Under the pieces are notes generated by a model. It saw nothing but the letters and a program-made list of their open reading frames with translations, did no database searches and was not told the DNA's origin. The translations under genes and the position numbers were made by a program. Positions 1 through 8,598 of a stretch of 64,000 bases of DNA are shown piece after piece. Source of the DNA: Sphaerotilus sulfidivorans (GTDB lineage Bacteria > Pseudomonadota > Gammaproteobacteria > Burkholderiales > Burkholderiaceae_C); contig NZ_JACCPY010000011.1 of the NCBI RefSeq assembly GCF_013426975.1, forward strand, positions 49,225 through 113,224, written 5' to 3'. Position 1 is the first letter of the stretch. Every line of letters begins with the position of its first letter.

Positions 1-260
1 CCATGCGCCTGCCGCAGTTCGTCGCGGGCGCGCTCCAGGTCGCGCACGACCTGATGCACCCGGCGGTGAAAGGCCAGCCCGGCCGGGGTCAGCGTCATGC
101 CGCGCGGCCCGCGCTCGAACAGCGGCGCGCCCAGCTCCTGTTCCAGCGCCCGCACGCTGCGGGTCAGCAGCGGCTGGGCCATGCCGAGATGGCGGGCGGC
201 CGCCCTCAGGCTGCCGTGGTCGACGATCGCGATCAGGTCGCGCAGCTGGGCCAGCTTCAT
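1..260 (-). CDS. LysR-family transcriptional regulator, N-terminal part (cut by window edge)
   Basis: The first 86 residues of a LysR-type regulator, read leftward from an ATG at 258-260 and running off the window. The winged helix-turn-helix is plain: a GSLRAAARHLGMAQPLLTR segment at about residues 17-35, followed by RALEQELGAPLFERGPRG and the LTPAG turn, which are typical of LysR N-termini. The effector domain lies outside the window. The gene diverges from the Bug receptor gene starting at 426, so it is the natural candidate regulator of the catabolic cluster at 0.4-9.4 kb. No strong Shine-Dalgarno sequence precedes the start. The inducer is unknown; an aryl acid or its CoA ester is a guess from context. 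Confidence 0.9.
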   Translation of the reverse strand, partial: MKLAQLRDLIAIVDHGSLRAAARHLGMAQPLLTRSVRALEQELGAPLFERGPRGMTLTPAGLAFHRRVHQVVRDLERARDELRQAH

Positions 261-302
261 CCGGTGTCTCGTGCGTCTTGTCTTCAGTGATGCCTGGAAT
301 GT

Positions 303-324
303 ATCGCTCGGATTTTTCTGCGAT
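303..324. promoter_or_regulatory. Candidate LysR operator dyad between divergent genes
   Basis: A perfect 5-bp dyad, ATCGC-N12-GCGAT, lies in the gap between the divergent LysR and Bug receptor genes, around an A/T-rich centre. Position and symmetry suit a LysR recognition site, but the arms are short and the spacing is not the classic T-N11-A, so this is tentative. Confidence 0.3.
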
Positions 325-425
325 CTTCCCGGTTATCCCTGAGCGACGGAACATGCCCCTCAGGCACCCGCCGAGGTGCCACCCCCATGACCCGGCCGAC
401 GGACCGGGCGACTCAGGAGACAGAC

Positions 426-1403
426 ATGGTGCAAAGACGCAGGATGCTGATGCAGGCCGCGGCGCTGGGTGCGGCGATCTGCAGCCCGGCCGCCCGGGCG
501 CAGGCAGACTATCCCAACCGACCGGTGCGGCTGATCGTTCCGGCCGGTCCGGGCTCGGCGCCCGATGTGGTAGCGCGGCTGGTGGCCGAGCGGCTCGGCG
601 CGCTGTGGGGCCGGGTGCTGATCGTCGACAACCGGCCCGGCGCCGGCGGCATTCCCGGCATGTCGGCGCTGGCGCGCAGCACGCCCGACGGCTACACGCT
701 GGGCTTCGTGCCGGCGGCGATGGCCGTCATCACCCCGCTGCTGTTCCGCCAGCCGCAGTTCAGCCTCGACAGCGACCTGGTGCCGGTGGCGACGCTGGCC
801 ACCAGCCCGCTGCTGCTGGTCACGCCCGCCGCCAGCGGCGTGCGCACGCTGGGCGAATTCGCCAAGGCCAGCCAGGCCAAGGGCGGGCGGGCCAACTTCG
901 CCGCGCCCCAGACCGGCTCGCTGCCGCATCTGGCCGGCGAGATGGTCAACCGGATCGGCCGCATGAACCTGTTCACCGTGCCCTATCCGGCGCCGCCGGC
1001 CGCGGTCAGCGCGGTGCTCTCGGGCGATGCGGAGCTGACCGCCGACGGTGTGCCGGGCCTGCTGCCGCACATCCGCTCGGGCCGGCTGCGTGCGCTGGCG
1101 GTGACCTCGGCACAGCGCCTTCCGGGCTTCGAGGACATCCCGACCGTCGCCGAGACCTATCCCGGCTTCGAGGCGATCGGCTGGTTCTCGCTGTTCGCGC
1201 CGACCGGCACGCCCGACGAGATCGTCCAGCGGGTCAATCGCGATGCGGCCCGGGTGATGCAGGCGCCCGACCTGATCGCCCGCCTGGCGGAGATGGGCAT
1301 CTATCCGCGCACCGGCAGCACCGCCGAGACCGGCGAGTTCGTCACCGCCCAGCGCCAGGTGATGAAGCGCTTCGTCGCCGAGCTGGGCCTGAAGCCGCAG
1401 TAG
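426..1403 (+). CDS. Bug-family (tripartite tricarboxylate transporter) periplasmic binding protein
   Basis: A 325-residue extracytoplasmic receptor of the Bug/TctC family. It starts with an export signal (MVQRRRMLMQ, hydrophobic core, ARA cleavage site near residue 24). The mature N-terminus has the family hallmark YPNRPVRLIVPAGPGSAPDV, and the RLAEMGIYPRTG region near the end is also typical. The ATG at 426 is preferred over an in-frame ATG at 387 because GGAGA lies 7-11 bases upstream and the signal peptide then begins properly. Bug proteins bind carboxylates, and many are orphan receptors far from TctAB membrane genes; no TctAB is seen here. Its place at the head of the cluster suggests it captures the acid that the downstream ligase activates. 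Confidence 0.92.
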   Translation: MVQRRRMLMQAAALGAAICSPAARAQADYPNRPVRLIVPAGPGSAPDVVARLVAERLGALWGRVLIVDNRPGAGGIPGMSALARSTPDGYTLGFVPAAMAVITPLLFRQPQFSLDSDLVPVATLATSPLLLVTPAASGVRTLGEFAKASQAKGGRANFAAPQTGSLPHLAGEMVNRIGRMNLFTVPYPAPPAAVSAVLSGDAELTADGVPGLLPHIRSGRLRALAVTSAQRLPGFEDIPTVAETYPGFEAIGWFSLFAPTGTPDEIVQRVNRDAARVMQAPDLIARLAEMGIYPRTGSTAETGEFVTAQRQVMKRFVAELGLKPQ

Positions 1404-1528
1404 CGCCAGCCCCGCGCGCCCCACGCGCGCGCCACGACACCGAGCTGCCTCCGGCGCCACCACGGCGCCGGAGCGGCGACTCACGCCCCTGCTCCTGCCG
1501 ATCGCAGGACCTTCCGAGGAGATCCCTG

Positions 1529-2329
1529 ATGAACCGAACTGCATCCGACACACCGACCCCGGCGCGCCGCAAGGCGCTCGTCACCGGCGGCGCCACCGGC
1601 ATCGGCCGCAGCGCCGTGCTGGCCCTGGCCCGCGCCGGCTTCGACGTGGCCATCGTCTACGGCAGCTCGGCCGCCGCCGCCCAGGCCACCGCCGCCGAGG
1701 CCCGGACCGCCGGCGCCCGGACCCTGCTGCTGCAGTGCGACGTGAGCGACGAGACGGCGGTGCGCCGCACCCTGGCCGCCGTGGCCGAGGCCTTCGGCCA
1801 CCTGGACGCGCTGGTCAACAACGCCGGCACCACCGCCAGCTGGAAGATGCGCGACCTGGAGAGCCTGGACCTGGCCGAGTGGGACCGCACCTTCGCGGTG
1901 AACGTGCGCGGCACCTTCCAGGTCAGCCGCGCTGCCGTGCCCCTGCTGCGCAAGTGCAAGGACGCCGGCGGCAGCCCGGCCATCGTCAACACCGCCAGCA
2001 TCGTCGGCCTGCGCCCGGGGCCGCAGCCTCTGCCCTACGCGGCCAGCAAGGCCGCAGTGGTCAACCTCACCAAGACCCTGGCCTGGAACCTGGGCCCGCA
2101 CATCCGCGTCAACGCGGTGGCGCCGGGCTGGATGGAGGGCGACTGGATGGAGCGCATGCTGGGCGAGAAGTACGACGAGCTGATGGGCCACCGCGCCAAG
2201 GCCACGCCCCTGAAGCGCTGCGTGACCGCCGACGACGTGGCCGAGGTGATGCTGAACCTGCTCACCGCCAACCGCTTCGTCACCGGCGAGGTGGTGGTGA
2301 TCGACGGCGGCTTCACCGCCAGCACCTGA
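1529..2329 (+). CDS. SDR-family NAD(P)-dependent oxidoreductase (FabG-like)
   Basis: A 266-residue classical short-chain dehydrogenase. The cofactor motif TGGATGIGRS is at about residues 19-28, NNAG follows near 95, and the catalytic YAASK is preceded by the conserved serine in NTASIVG. The C-terminus shows the usual VTGEVVVIDGGF. The ATG at 1529 has GAGGAG eight bases upstream. A gap of 125 bases separates it from the Bug gene, while the ligase follows after 10 bases, so it is co-transcribed with the CoA pathway. A likely role is oxidation of a 3-hydroxyacyl-CoA or ring alcohol between the hydratase and thiolase steps, since no other 3-hydroxyacyl-CoA dehydrogenase is in the cluster. That role is inferred from context only. 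Confidence 0.9.
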   Translation: MNRTASDTPTPARRKALVTGGATGIGRSAVLALARAGFDVAIVYGSSAAAAQATAAEARTAGARTLLLQCDVSDETAVRRTLAAVAEAFGHLDALVNNAGTTASWKMRDLESLDLAEWDRTFAVNVRGTFQVSRAAVPLLRKCKDAGGSPAIVNTASIVGLRPGPQPLPYAASKAAVVNLTKTLAWNLGPHIRVNAVAPGWMEGDWMERMLGEKYDELMGHRAKATPLKRCVTADDVAEVMLNLLTANRFVTGEVVVIDGGFTAST

Positions 2330-2339
2330 GGAGCACGCC

Positions 2340-4028
2340 ATGCTCGAAGGCTTCGTTCCCTTTCCCCCCGAGTTCGCCGCGCGCTATCGCGAGCAGGGCT
2401 ACTGGCGCGACCAGAGCCTGGCGCAGGAGTTCGCCGGCGTGTTCCAGCGCTTTGCCCCCCGCACCGCGCTGATCGACGGCGAGCGCCGCTGGAGCTACGC
2501 CGAGCTGGACGCGGCCAGCGACAACCTGGCGCTGAACCTGCTGGACCTGGGCCTGCGTCCGCTCGACCGGGTGGTGCCGACGCTGCCCAATGTGGCGGAG
2601 TTCGTGATCCTCTACTTCGCGCTGCAGAAGATCGGCTGCATTCCGATTGCCGCGCTGGTGACGCACCGCTTCGCGGAGATCAGCCAGTTCACCCGGCTGG
2701 CGCAGGCGCGCTGCGCGGTCTATCCGGCCTCGGTGCGCGAGGGCGGCGCGGAGTTCCGCTTCGCGCCGGTCATCGAGCGGGTGCAGGCCGAGAACGCCTG
2801 CCTGCAGATCCGCCTGGTGCTGGGCGAGGCCGGCCCGGGCGAGCATGGGCTGGCCGAGCTGATCGCGCGACCCGCCCGCCGGCCGCGCAGCGCGCTGGCC
2901 GAGATCCGCATCGATCCGGCCGATCCCTGCATCTTCCAGCTCTCGGGCGGCACCACCGGCATCCCGAAGCTGATTCCGCGCACCGGCAACGACTACGCCT
3001 ACAACTCCAAGGTGGCCGCCGAGGTGGCCGGCGTCACCCAGGATTCGGTGCTGCTGCTGGTGCTGCCGATCGCGCACAACCTGCCGCTGGCCTGCCCGGG
3101 CATCCAGGGCTTCCTGTTCCAGGGCGCCACCGTGGTGCTGCACGCCAGCACCCGGCCCGAGCCGATGTTCCAGCTCATCGAGCGCCACGGCGTGACGCAC
3201 CTGAAGGTGGTGCCGGCGCTCTTGATCCGGCTGATCAACGACCCGGCCATCGGCGACTACGACCTCGGCTCGGTGCAGCAGATCCAGAGCGGCGGCCAGC
3301 GCATGCAGCCCGAGGTGCGCATCCGCACCCGTCAGCTCTTCCGCAACGCCTTCGTGCAGGAGAACTTCGGCATGAGCGAGGGGCTGCTGATGTTCGTGCG
3401 CCGGGGCGACCCCGAGGAGGTGCTGCTGGAGACCTGCGGCCGCCCGGTCTGCCCGGACGACGAGGTGCGGCTGATCGACGACGAGGGCGCCGAGGTGCCC
3501 GACGGCGAGGTGGGCGAGCTGGCCTGCCGCGGTCCCTACACGCTGCGCGGCTACTTCGGCGTGCCCGAGTACAACGCGCGCCAGTTCACGCCGGACGGTT
3601 TCTACCGCTCGGGCGACCTGATGCGCCGCCACCCGTCCGGCAACTACATCGTCGAGGGCCGCAAGAAGGACCTGATCAACCGTGGCGGCGAGAAGATCAG
3701 CGCCGAGGAGGTCGAGAACCTCATCCTGCAGCACCCGGCGGTGCAGAACGTCGCCTGCGTGCCCATGCCCGACCCGATGCTGGGCGAGCGCATGTGCGCC
3801 TTCGTCATCGCCCGCGCCGGCCAGCGCCTGACGCTGCCCGAGCTGACCGGCTTCCTGCAGGCGCGCGAGATCGCGCGCTTCAAGCTGCCCGAGCGGCTGG
3901 AGCTGCTGCCCGACTTTCCCGTCTCCACCTTCGGCAAGGTGTCCAAGAAGGCGCTGGGCGAGCACATCGCCCGCGTCCTGGCCGAAGAGACCGCCGCACA
4001 AGGCGTCCCGCATCCCGTCAAGGAGTGA
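2340..4028 (+). CDS. Aryl-acid AMP/CoA ligase of the EntE/DhbE type, salicylate-like pocket
   Basis: A 562-residue ANL-superfamily adenylating enzyme that resembles EntE/DhbE along its whole length. Visible motifs are the phosphate loop SGGTTGIPK (202-210), NFGMSEG (342-348), YRSGDL, the hinge GRKKDLINRGGEKIS and the C-terminal lysine region TFGKVSKKAL. The aryl-acid pocket motif AHN is at 245-247. The residue matching DhbE Ser240 is Cys252 and the one matching Val337 is Leu350. As I recall, that pair marks salicylate-activating rather than 2,3-dihydroxybenzoate-activating members. No carrier-protein or siderophore genes are present. Thiolase and crotonase genes follow, so a catabolic aryl-CoA ligase fits better than siderophore synthesis. 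The substrate (salicylate, anthranilate or similar) is not proven. GAGGAG precedes the start. Confidence 0.88.
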   Translation: MLEGFVPFPPEFAARYREQGYWRDQSLAQEFAGVFQRFAPRTALIDGERRWSYAELDAASDNLALNLLDLGLRPLDRVVPTLPNVAEFVILYFALQKIGCIPIAALVTHRFAEISQFTRLAQARCAVYPASVREGGAEFRFAPVIERVQAENACLQIRLVLGEAGPGEHGLAELIARPARRPRSALAEIRIDPADPCIFQLSGGTTGIPKLIPRTGNDYAYNSKVAAEVAGVTQDSVLLLVLPIAHNLPLACPGIQGFLFQGATVVLHASTRPEPMFQLIERHGVTHLKVVPALLIRLINDPAIGDYDLGSVQQIQSGGQRMQPEVRIRTRQLFRNAFVQENFGMSEGLLMFVRRGDPEEVLLETCGRPVCPDDEVRLIDDEGAEVPDGEVGELACRGPYTLRGYFGVPEYNARQFTPDGFYRSGDLMRRHPSGNYIVEGRKKDLINRGGEKISAEEVENLILQHPAVQNVACVPMPDPMLGERMCAFVIARAGQRLTLPELTGFLQAREIARFKLPERLELLPDFPVSTFGKVSKKALGEHIARVLAEETAAQGVPHPVKE

Positions 4029-4031
4029 ATC

Positions 4032-4874
4032 ATGCGCATCATCGACCTGCACTGCTATCCCGGCACCCAACGCTGGATCGACGCCCAGGGCCCTTACCCC
4101 GCCGAGCTGGCGCGCTACTGGAAGCGTGAATGGGTGGCCAAGTCGGAGGACGACGTGATCGCCGAGTTCGCCCAGCACGACGTGCAGGCCTGCCTGGTGG
4201 CGCTGGATCTGGAGACCACCGTCGCCACCCCGCCGTGCGACAACGACTACGTGCACGGCATCTGGAAGCGCCATCCCGAGCGCATCCTTCAGTGCTGGGG
4301 CGCGGTGGAGCCCGCCAAGGGCGAGATCGCCATCCGCCAGGTCAGGCACGCGGTGCAGGAACTGGGCTTCATCGGCTTCCATTTCCACCCGATCATGCAG
4401 CACTTCGCGGTGAACGACCGCCGCTACTACCCGCTGTTCGAGGAGATCGACGCGCTGGGCGCAGCGGTGATGATCGATGTGGGCACCACCGGCATGGGCG
4501 CGGGCATGCCCGGCGGCCACGGCGCGCGCATCCGCCATGCCCACCCCGGCGCCATCGACGACCTGGCCGCCGACTTCCCCGACCTCAAGATCATCATGGC
4601 CCACCCCGGCTGGCCCTGGGTGGAGGAGACCACCGCCGTGGCGCTGCACAAGGGCAATGTGTACTGGGAGATGTCGGGCTGGGCGCCCAAGCACTTTCCC
4701 GGCAACCTGAAGACCGACATCCGCGGCCGCCTGCAGGACAAGATCATGTTCGGCAGCGACTACCCCAGCCTGCCCTACGAGCGCATCTTCCGCGAGTGGC
4801 AGGAGCTGGGCTACAGCGACAGCGTGATGGAGAAGGTCATGTATGGCAACGCCGAGCGCGTGCTGGGGCTGTGA
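4032..4874 (+). CDS. Amidohydrolase-2 family metal-dependent hydrolase or decarboxylase
   Basis: A 280-residue TIM-barrel protein of the amidohydrolase-2 (ACMSD / resorcylate decarboxylase-like) family. The signature elements are IDLHCYP at the N-terminus, GFHFHPIMQHF (about 117-127), MAHPGWPW (about 193-200) and FGSDYP near the end, which supply the usual metal-binding His and Asp. The first HxH metal pair is changed to HCY, a substitution that may alter metal binding. It begins three bases after the ligase stop and overlaps the next gene, so it belongs to the same operon. Family members decarboxylate aromatic acids or hydrolyse ring-cleavage lactones; here it may act on a ring or ring-opened intermediate. 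The exact reaction is unknown. Confidence 0.85.
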   Translation: MRIIDLHCYPGTQRWIDAQGPYPAELARYWKREWVAKSEDDVIAEFAQHDVQACLVALDLETTVATPPCDNDYVHGIWKRHPERILQCWGAVEPAKGEIAIRQVRHAVQELGFIGFHFHPIMQHFAVNDRRYYPLFEEIDALGAAVMIDVGTTGMGAGMPGGHGARIRHAHPGAIDDLAADFPDLKIIMAHPGWPWVEETTAVALHKGNVYWEMSGWAPKHFPGNLKTDIRGRLQDKIMFGSDYPSLPYERIFREWQELGYSDSVMEKVMYGNAERVLGL

Positions 4875-4876
4875 AC

Positions 4877-6511
4877 GTGAAAGCGGCTTCGTCCATCATG
4901 CTGGCGTCGGTGCTCCTGTCGGCGTGCGGAGGCAGCGAACCCGAGCCGTCACCCGAGCCAGCGACGGTGACACCCTATGTCGCGTCACGCGACACGGTGG
5001 CGGTCGCGGGGGGAACGGTGGCTGCTGCGGCCGACTCGTCCCGCTCGCTGCGCATCTTTCGTGCGATTCCCTTCGCCGCGCCGCCTGTGGGCGATCTGCG
5101 CTGGCGAGTGCCCCAACCGGTCGTGGCCTGGACCGGCGTGCGGCGCAGCGACAACTTTTCCGCAGCCTGCCTGATGGGTGACCGCCCGGCGGGTCGCGTC
5201 GGCTCGATCCTCTATCAGCAGACCGAGTCGCAGAGCGAGGACTGCCTGTATCTCAACGTCTGGACCGGCGCGGCATCCGCCGACGAGAAGCGGCCGGTGA
5301 TGGTGCTGCTGCACGGCGGGGCCTACCAGCTGGGGGCAGGCTCCCAGCCCAACTACAACGGCAAAGGGCTGGCCGCCAAGGGTGCCGTCGTGGTGACGAT
5401 GAACTACCGACTGGGACCGCTGGGTTTTCTGGCCCATCCGGAACTCACGGCCGAAGCGGGCAGCTCGGGGAACTACGCCTTGCACGATGCGGTGGCAGCG
5501 CTGAAATGGGTGCGGGACCACATCGCCGCCTTCGGGGGTGATCCCGACAACGTCACCGTGTTCAGCGAATCGGCCGGCAGCGCGATGGCCAGCGTGCTCT
5601 ACGCTTCGCCGCTGGCTGCGGGGCTGTTCCACAAGCTGATGCTGGGAAGCCTTGCCGCCTTGCCCGCGGGCACCTCCATGCCCACGCTGGCGCAGGCGCA
5701 GGCGGCCGGTGCGGCTTTCGCGGCCAGCCTCGGTGCATCTGACCTGGCGGCACTGCGCTCCAGGCCTGCTGCTGCGATCATGGCCGGCGCCGGCGCCATC
5801 ACGGCGCCCATCGTCGATGGCGTGCTGCTGCCCGATCAGCTCGACCTGCTGCTGAAGTCCGGCACCGTCAACGCCGTGCCGCTGCTGGCGGGCTGGAACG
5901 CCGACGAAGGCACGCCCTACCCGCCTTTCGCGACCACGCTGGCCGGATACGAAAGCACGGCGGCTGCGCGCTTCGGCAGCTTGGCCGCCGATTTCAAGGC
6001 CGTCTACCCGGCCACCAGCGACGCCGAAGTCCGGGCCATGGCCTACCAGCCGATGCGTGACGGAACCTTCGCGTGGAATGTCTGGACCTTCGCTCGAGCC
6101 CACGCCGCACGGGCCCAGGCACCGGCCTATCTGTACTTCTTCACCCGGCGCCCGGCCTACCACGCCGACCAGTCATTCACCGGCCAGAGCCCGGCTGAAC
6201 GGTTTGGCGCCTACCACTCGCTCGAGCAGGTGTACTTCTACGACAACCTCGATGTGAGTGCACCGACGCGCGCCTACACGGAGGTGGACCGGCGCATCGC
6301 CAGCATCGCCTCGAGCTACCTGGTGAACTTCGCCCGCACGGGCGATCCCAACGGCGGCGGCCTGCCCCCATGGCCTCGCTTCACCGGACCGGCCAGCGCC
6401 ACGATGGAGATCGGCGACACCATCGCACCGGTGGCTGTGCCCTTCCAGGACAAGCTGGCCTTCTGGGACCGCTACTACACGGCCACGCTCGGGCGCGGCC
6501 TGCCTTTCTGA
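4877..6511 (+). CDS. Type-B carboxylesterase, predicted lipoprotein
   Basis: A 544-residue alpha/beta hydrolase of the cholinesterase/carboxylesterase-B family. A lipoprotein signal is clear: [17 protein letters not shown], with lipobox LSAC and Cys17. The oxyanion motif [10 protein letters not shown] follows near 146. The nucleophile elbow is SESAG with Ser232, the acid lies in NADEGTPYP and the histidine in [14 protein letters not shown] at 4877 is chosen because GGGG sits eight bases before it; GTG at 4871 overlaps the previous stop but has no usable ribosome site. It may free an acid from an ester at the cell envelope for uptake. Its third-position usage looks less uniformly G/C than its neighbours (more TCA, TTG and GGA-type codons), hinting at separate ancestry. 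Confidence 0.9.
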   Translation: MKAASSIMLASVLLSACGGSEPEPSPEPATVTPYVASRDTVAVAGGTVAAAADSSRSLRIFRAIPFAAPPVGDLRWRVPQPVVAWTGVRRSDNFSAACLMGDRPAGRVGSILYQQTESQSEDCLYLNVWTGAASADEKRPVMVLLHGGAYQLGAGSQPNYNGKGLAAKGAVVVTMNYRLGPLGFLAHPELTAEAGSSGNYALHDAVAALKWVRDHIAAFGGDPDNVTVFSESAGSAMASVLYASPLAAGLFHKLMLGSLAALPAGTSMPTLAQAQAAGAAFAASLGASDLAALRSRPAAAIMAGAGAITAPIVDGVLLPDQLDLLLKSGTVNAVPLLAGWNADEGTPYPPFATTLAGYESTAAARFGSLAADFKAVYPATSDAEVRAMAYQPMRDGTFAWNVWTFARAHAARAQAPAYLYFFTRRPAYHADQSFTGQSPAERFGAYHSLEQVYFYDNLDVSAPTRAYTEVDRRIASIASSYLVNFARTGDPNGGGLPPWPRFTGPASATMEIGDTIAPVAVPFQDKLAFWDRYYTATLGRGLPF

Positions 6512-6530
6512 ACGAGAAAGCCTCTGCACC

Positions 6531-7736
6531 ATGCAAAACGTCTACCTCTGCGACGGCCTGCGCACGCCCATCGGCCGCTACGCCGGCGCACTCAGCGGCG
6601 TGCGCACCGACGACCTGGCCGCCGTGCCCCTGCAGGCCCTGATGGCACGCCACCCCGGCCTGGACTGGGCCGCGCTGGAGGAGGTGAGCTACGGCTGCGT
6701 CAACCAGGCCGGCGAGGACAACCGCAACGTGGCCCGCATGGCCACGCTGCTGGCCGGCCTGCCGGTGAGCGTGGCCGCCAGCACCGTCAACCGCCTGTGC
6801 GGCTCGGGGCTGGACGCGGTGGGCGGCATCGCCCGCGCCATCGCGTGCGGCGCGCTGGATCTGGCGGTGGCCGGCGGGGTGGAGAGCATGAGCCGCGCCC
6901 CGCTGGTCATGCCCAAAGCCACCAGCGCCTTCTCGCGCCAGGCCGAGGTGGCCGACAGCACCATCGGCTGGCGCTTCGTCAACCCGCGCATGGTGGCGCT
7001 GCACGGCGTCGACAGCATGGGCGAGACGGCCGAGAACGTGGCCCGGGAGCACGGCGTCAACCGTGCCGATCAGGATGCCTTCGCGCTGCGCAGCCAGCAG
7101 CGCGCCGCCGCCGCCCAGGCCGCCGGCTGGCTGGCGGCCGAGATCACCCCGGTGCCGGTGCCCGGCCGCCGCGGCGACATCACCTGGGTCAGCGTGGACG
7201 AGCACCCCCGCCCGCAGACCACCGCCGAGGAGCTGGCGCGGCTGAAGCCCGCCTTCCGCGACGGCGGCAGCGTCACCGCCGGCAACAGCTCGGGCGTGAA
7301 CGACGGCGCCGCCGCGCTGCTGCTGGCCAGCGAGGCCGGCGCGGCCCGCCACGGCCTGACGCCCCGCGCCCGCGTGCTGGGCCTGGCCACCGCCGGCGTG
7401 GCGCCGCGCGTCATGGGCATCGGCCCGGTGCCGGCGGTGCGCAAGCTGCTGGCGCAGACCGGCCTGACGCTGGCCGACTTCGACCTGATCGAGCTGAACG
7501 AGGCCTTCGCGGCCCAGGGCCTGGCCGTGCTGCGCGGCCTGGGTCTGCCCGACGACGGCGACTTCATCAACCCGCAGGGCGGCGCCATCGCCTTCGGCCA
7601 TCCGCTGGGCATGAGCGGCGTGCGCCTGGTGCTCACCGCCCTGCACCAGCTCGAGCGCAGCGGCGGCCGCCGCGCCCTGTGCACCATGTGCGTGGGCGTG
7701 GGGCAGGGCATCGCGCTGGCCATCGAGCGGGTGTGA
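6531..7736 (+). CDS. Thiolase, 3-oxoadipyl-CoA thiolase (PcaF/PaaJ) type
   Basis: A 401-residue degradative thiolase. The acyl-accepting Cys90 is in [11 protein letters not shown], the conserved histidines lie in ELNEAFAAQ and GHPLGMSG, and the second catalytic Cys is in [10 protein letters not shown]. Length and the [15 protein letters not shown] segment match PcaF/PaaJ/BoxE-type 3-oxoadipyl-CoA thiolases more closely than PhaA. It would cleave a 3-oxoacyl-CoA with CoA to release acetyl-CoA (or succinyl-CoA plus acetyl-CoA). It sits 19 bases after the esterase and 34 bases before a PaaG-like gene, so it would close a beta-oxidation-like sequence. Assignment to thiolase is firm; the exact substrate is inferred. 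Confidence 0.93.
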   Translation: MQNVYLCDGLRTPIGRYAGALSGVRTDDLAAVPLQALMARHPGLDWAALEEVSYGCVNQAGEDNRNVARMATLLAGLPVSVAASTVNRLCGSGLDAVGGIARAIACGALDLAVAGGVESMSRAPLVMPKATSAFSRQAEVADSTIGWRFVNPRMVALHGVDSMGETAENVAREHGVNRADQDAFALRSQQRAAAAQAAGWLAAEITPVPVPGRRGDITWVSVDEHPRPQTTAEELARLKPAFRDGGSVTAGNSSGVNDGAAALLLASEAGAARHGLTPRARVLGLATAGVAPRVMGIGPVPAVRKLLAQTGLTLADFDLIELNEAFAAQGLAVLRGLGLPDDGDFINPQGGAIAFGHPLGMSGVRLVLTALHQLERSGGRRALCTMCVGVGQGIALAIERV

Positions 7737-7770
7737 GCCCGCTTTTTCCCGATCGCTCCTGAAAGAACCC

Positions 7771-8598
7771 ATGACCGACGCACCCCTGCTGCTTCAGCGC
7801 CGTGGCGCCATCGCCTGGCTCACGCTCAACCGCCCGGCCACCCGCAATGCCTTGAGCGGCGACGACCTGTTCAGCGCCTTCGAGACGGTGCTGGCCGAGA
7901 TCGACGCCGACCCCACGCTGCGCGTGGCGGTGCTCACCGGCGCGGGCAGCGCCTTCTGTGCCGGCGGCAACGTCGCCGAGATGCGCGACCGCCAGGGCAT
8001 GTTCGCCGGCCCGCCGGCCGAGATCACCGCCCGCTACCGCCAGGGCATCCAGCGCATTCCCCGGGCGCTGGCGCGGCTGGGCCTGCCGATCATCGCGGCG
8101 GTCAACGGCCCGGCCATCGGCGCGGGCAACGACCTGGCCTGCCTGTGCGACCTGCGCATCGCCAGCAGCGCGGCGCGCTTTGCCGAGAGCTTCGTCAAGG
8201 TGGGCATCGTGCCGGGCGACGGCGGCTGCTGGCTGCTGCCCCGGGTGGTGGGCTGGTCCAAGGCGGCCGAGATGGCGCTGACCGGCGACACCCTGGACGC
8301 GGCCGAGGCGCTGCGCATCGGCCTGGTCTCGCAGGTGGTGGCGCCCGAGGCGCTGGAAGACGCCGCCCTGGCCCTGGCCCAGCGCGTGGCTGCCAACCCG
8401 CCCCAGGTGCTGCGCTGGACCAAGCGCCTGCTGTGGCAGGCCCGCAGCGGCACGCTGGACGAGGCGCTGGACGCCGCCGGCCAGTTCCAGGGCCTGGCCC
8501 ACCACACGGCCGACCACCGCGAGGCCCTGGCCGCCTTCTTCGAGAAGCGCCCGCCGGTGTTCACCGGCGCCGGCATGGCCCCGCAGGAGGGCGCATGA
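7771..8598 (+). CDS. Crotonase-family enoyl-CoA isomerase/hydratase, PaaG-like
   Basis: A 275-residue crotonase-fold protein. The CoA-binding oxyanion segments are FCAGGNVAEM and NGPAIGAGNDLACLCD. Both glutamates that catalyse water addition in true enoyl-CoA hydratases are missing: the first is Asp in GAGNDL and the second is replaced by Phe in ARFAESFVKVG. The stretch IVPGDGGCWLLPRVVG and the C-terminal AAFFEKRPPVFTG closely resemble PaaG, the ring-epoxide/double-bond isomerase of phenylacetate degradation. An isomerase role is therefore more likely than hydration. It overlaps the next gene by four bases (ATGA), so translation is coupled to the PaaF-like hydratase. Confidence 0.88.
   Translation: MTDAPLLLQRRGAIAWLTLNRPATRNALSGDDLFSAFETVLAEIDADPTLRVAVLTGAGSAFCAGGNVAEMRDRQGMFAGPPAEITARYRQGIQRIPRALARLGLPIIAAVNGPAIGAGNDLACLCDLRIASSAARFAESFVKVGIVPGDGGCWLLPRVVGWSKAAEMALTGDTLDAAEALRIGLVSQVVAPEALEDAALALAQRVAANPPQVLRWTKRLLWQARSGTLDEALDAAGQFQGLAHHTADHREALAAFFEKRPPVFTGAGMAPQEGA

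Noticed and set aside
2313..4694. Long minus-strand open frame opposite the ligase and amidohydrolase genes
   Set aside because: Composition is typical of antisense frames in GC-rich genes, with no recognisable motifs; both plus-strand genes are firmly identified.
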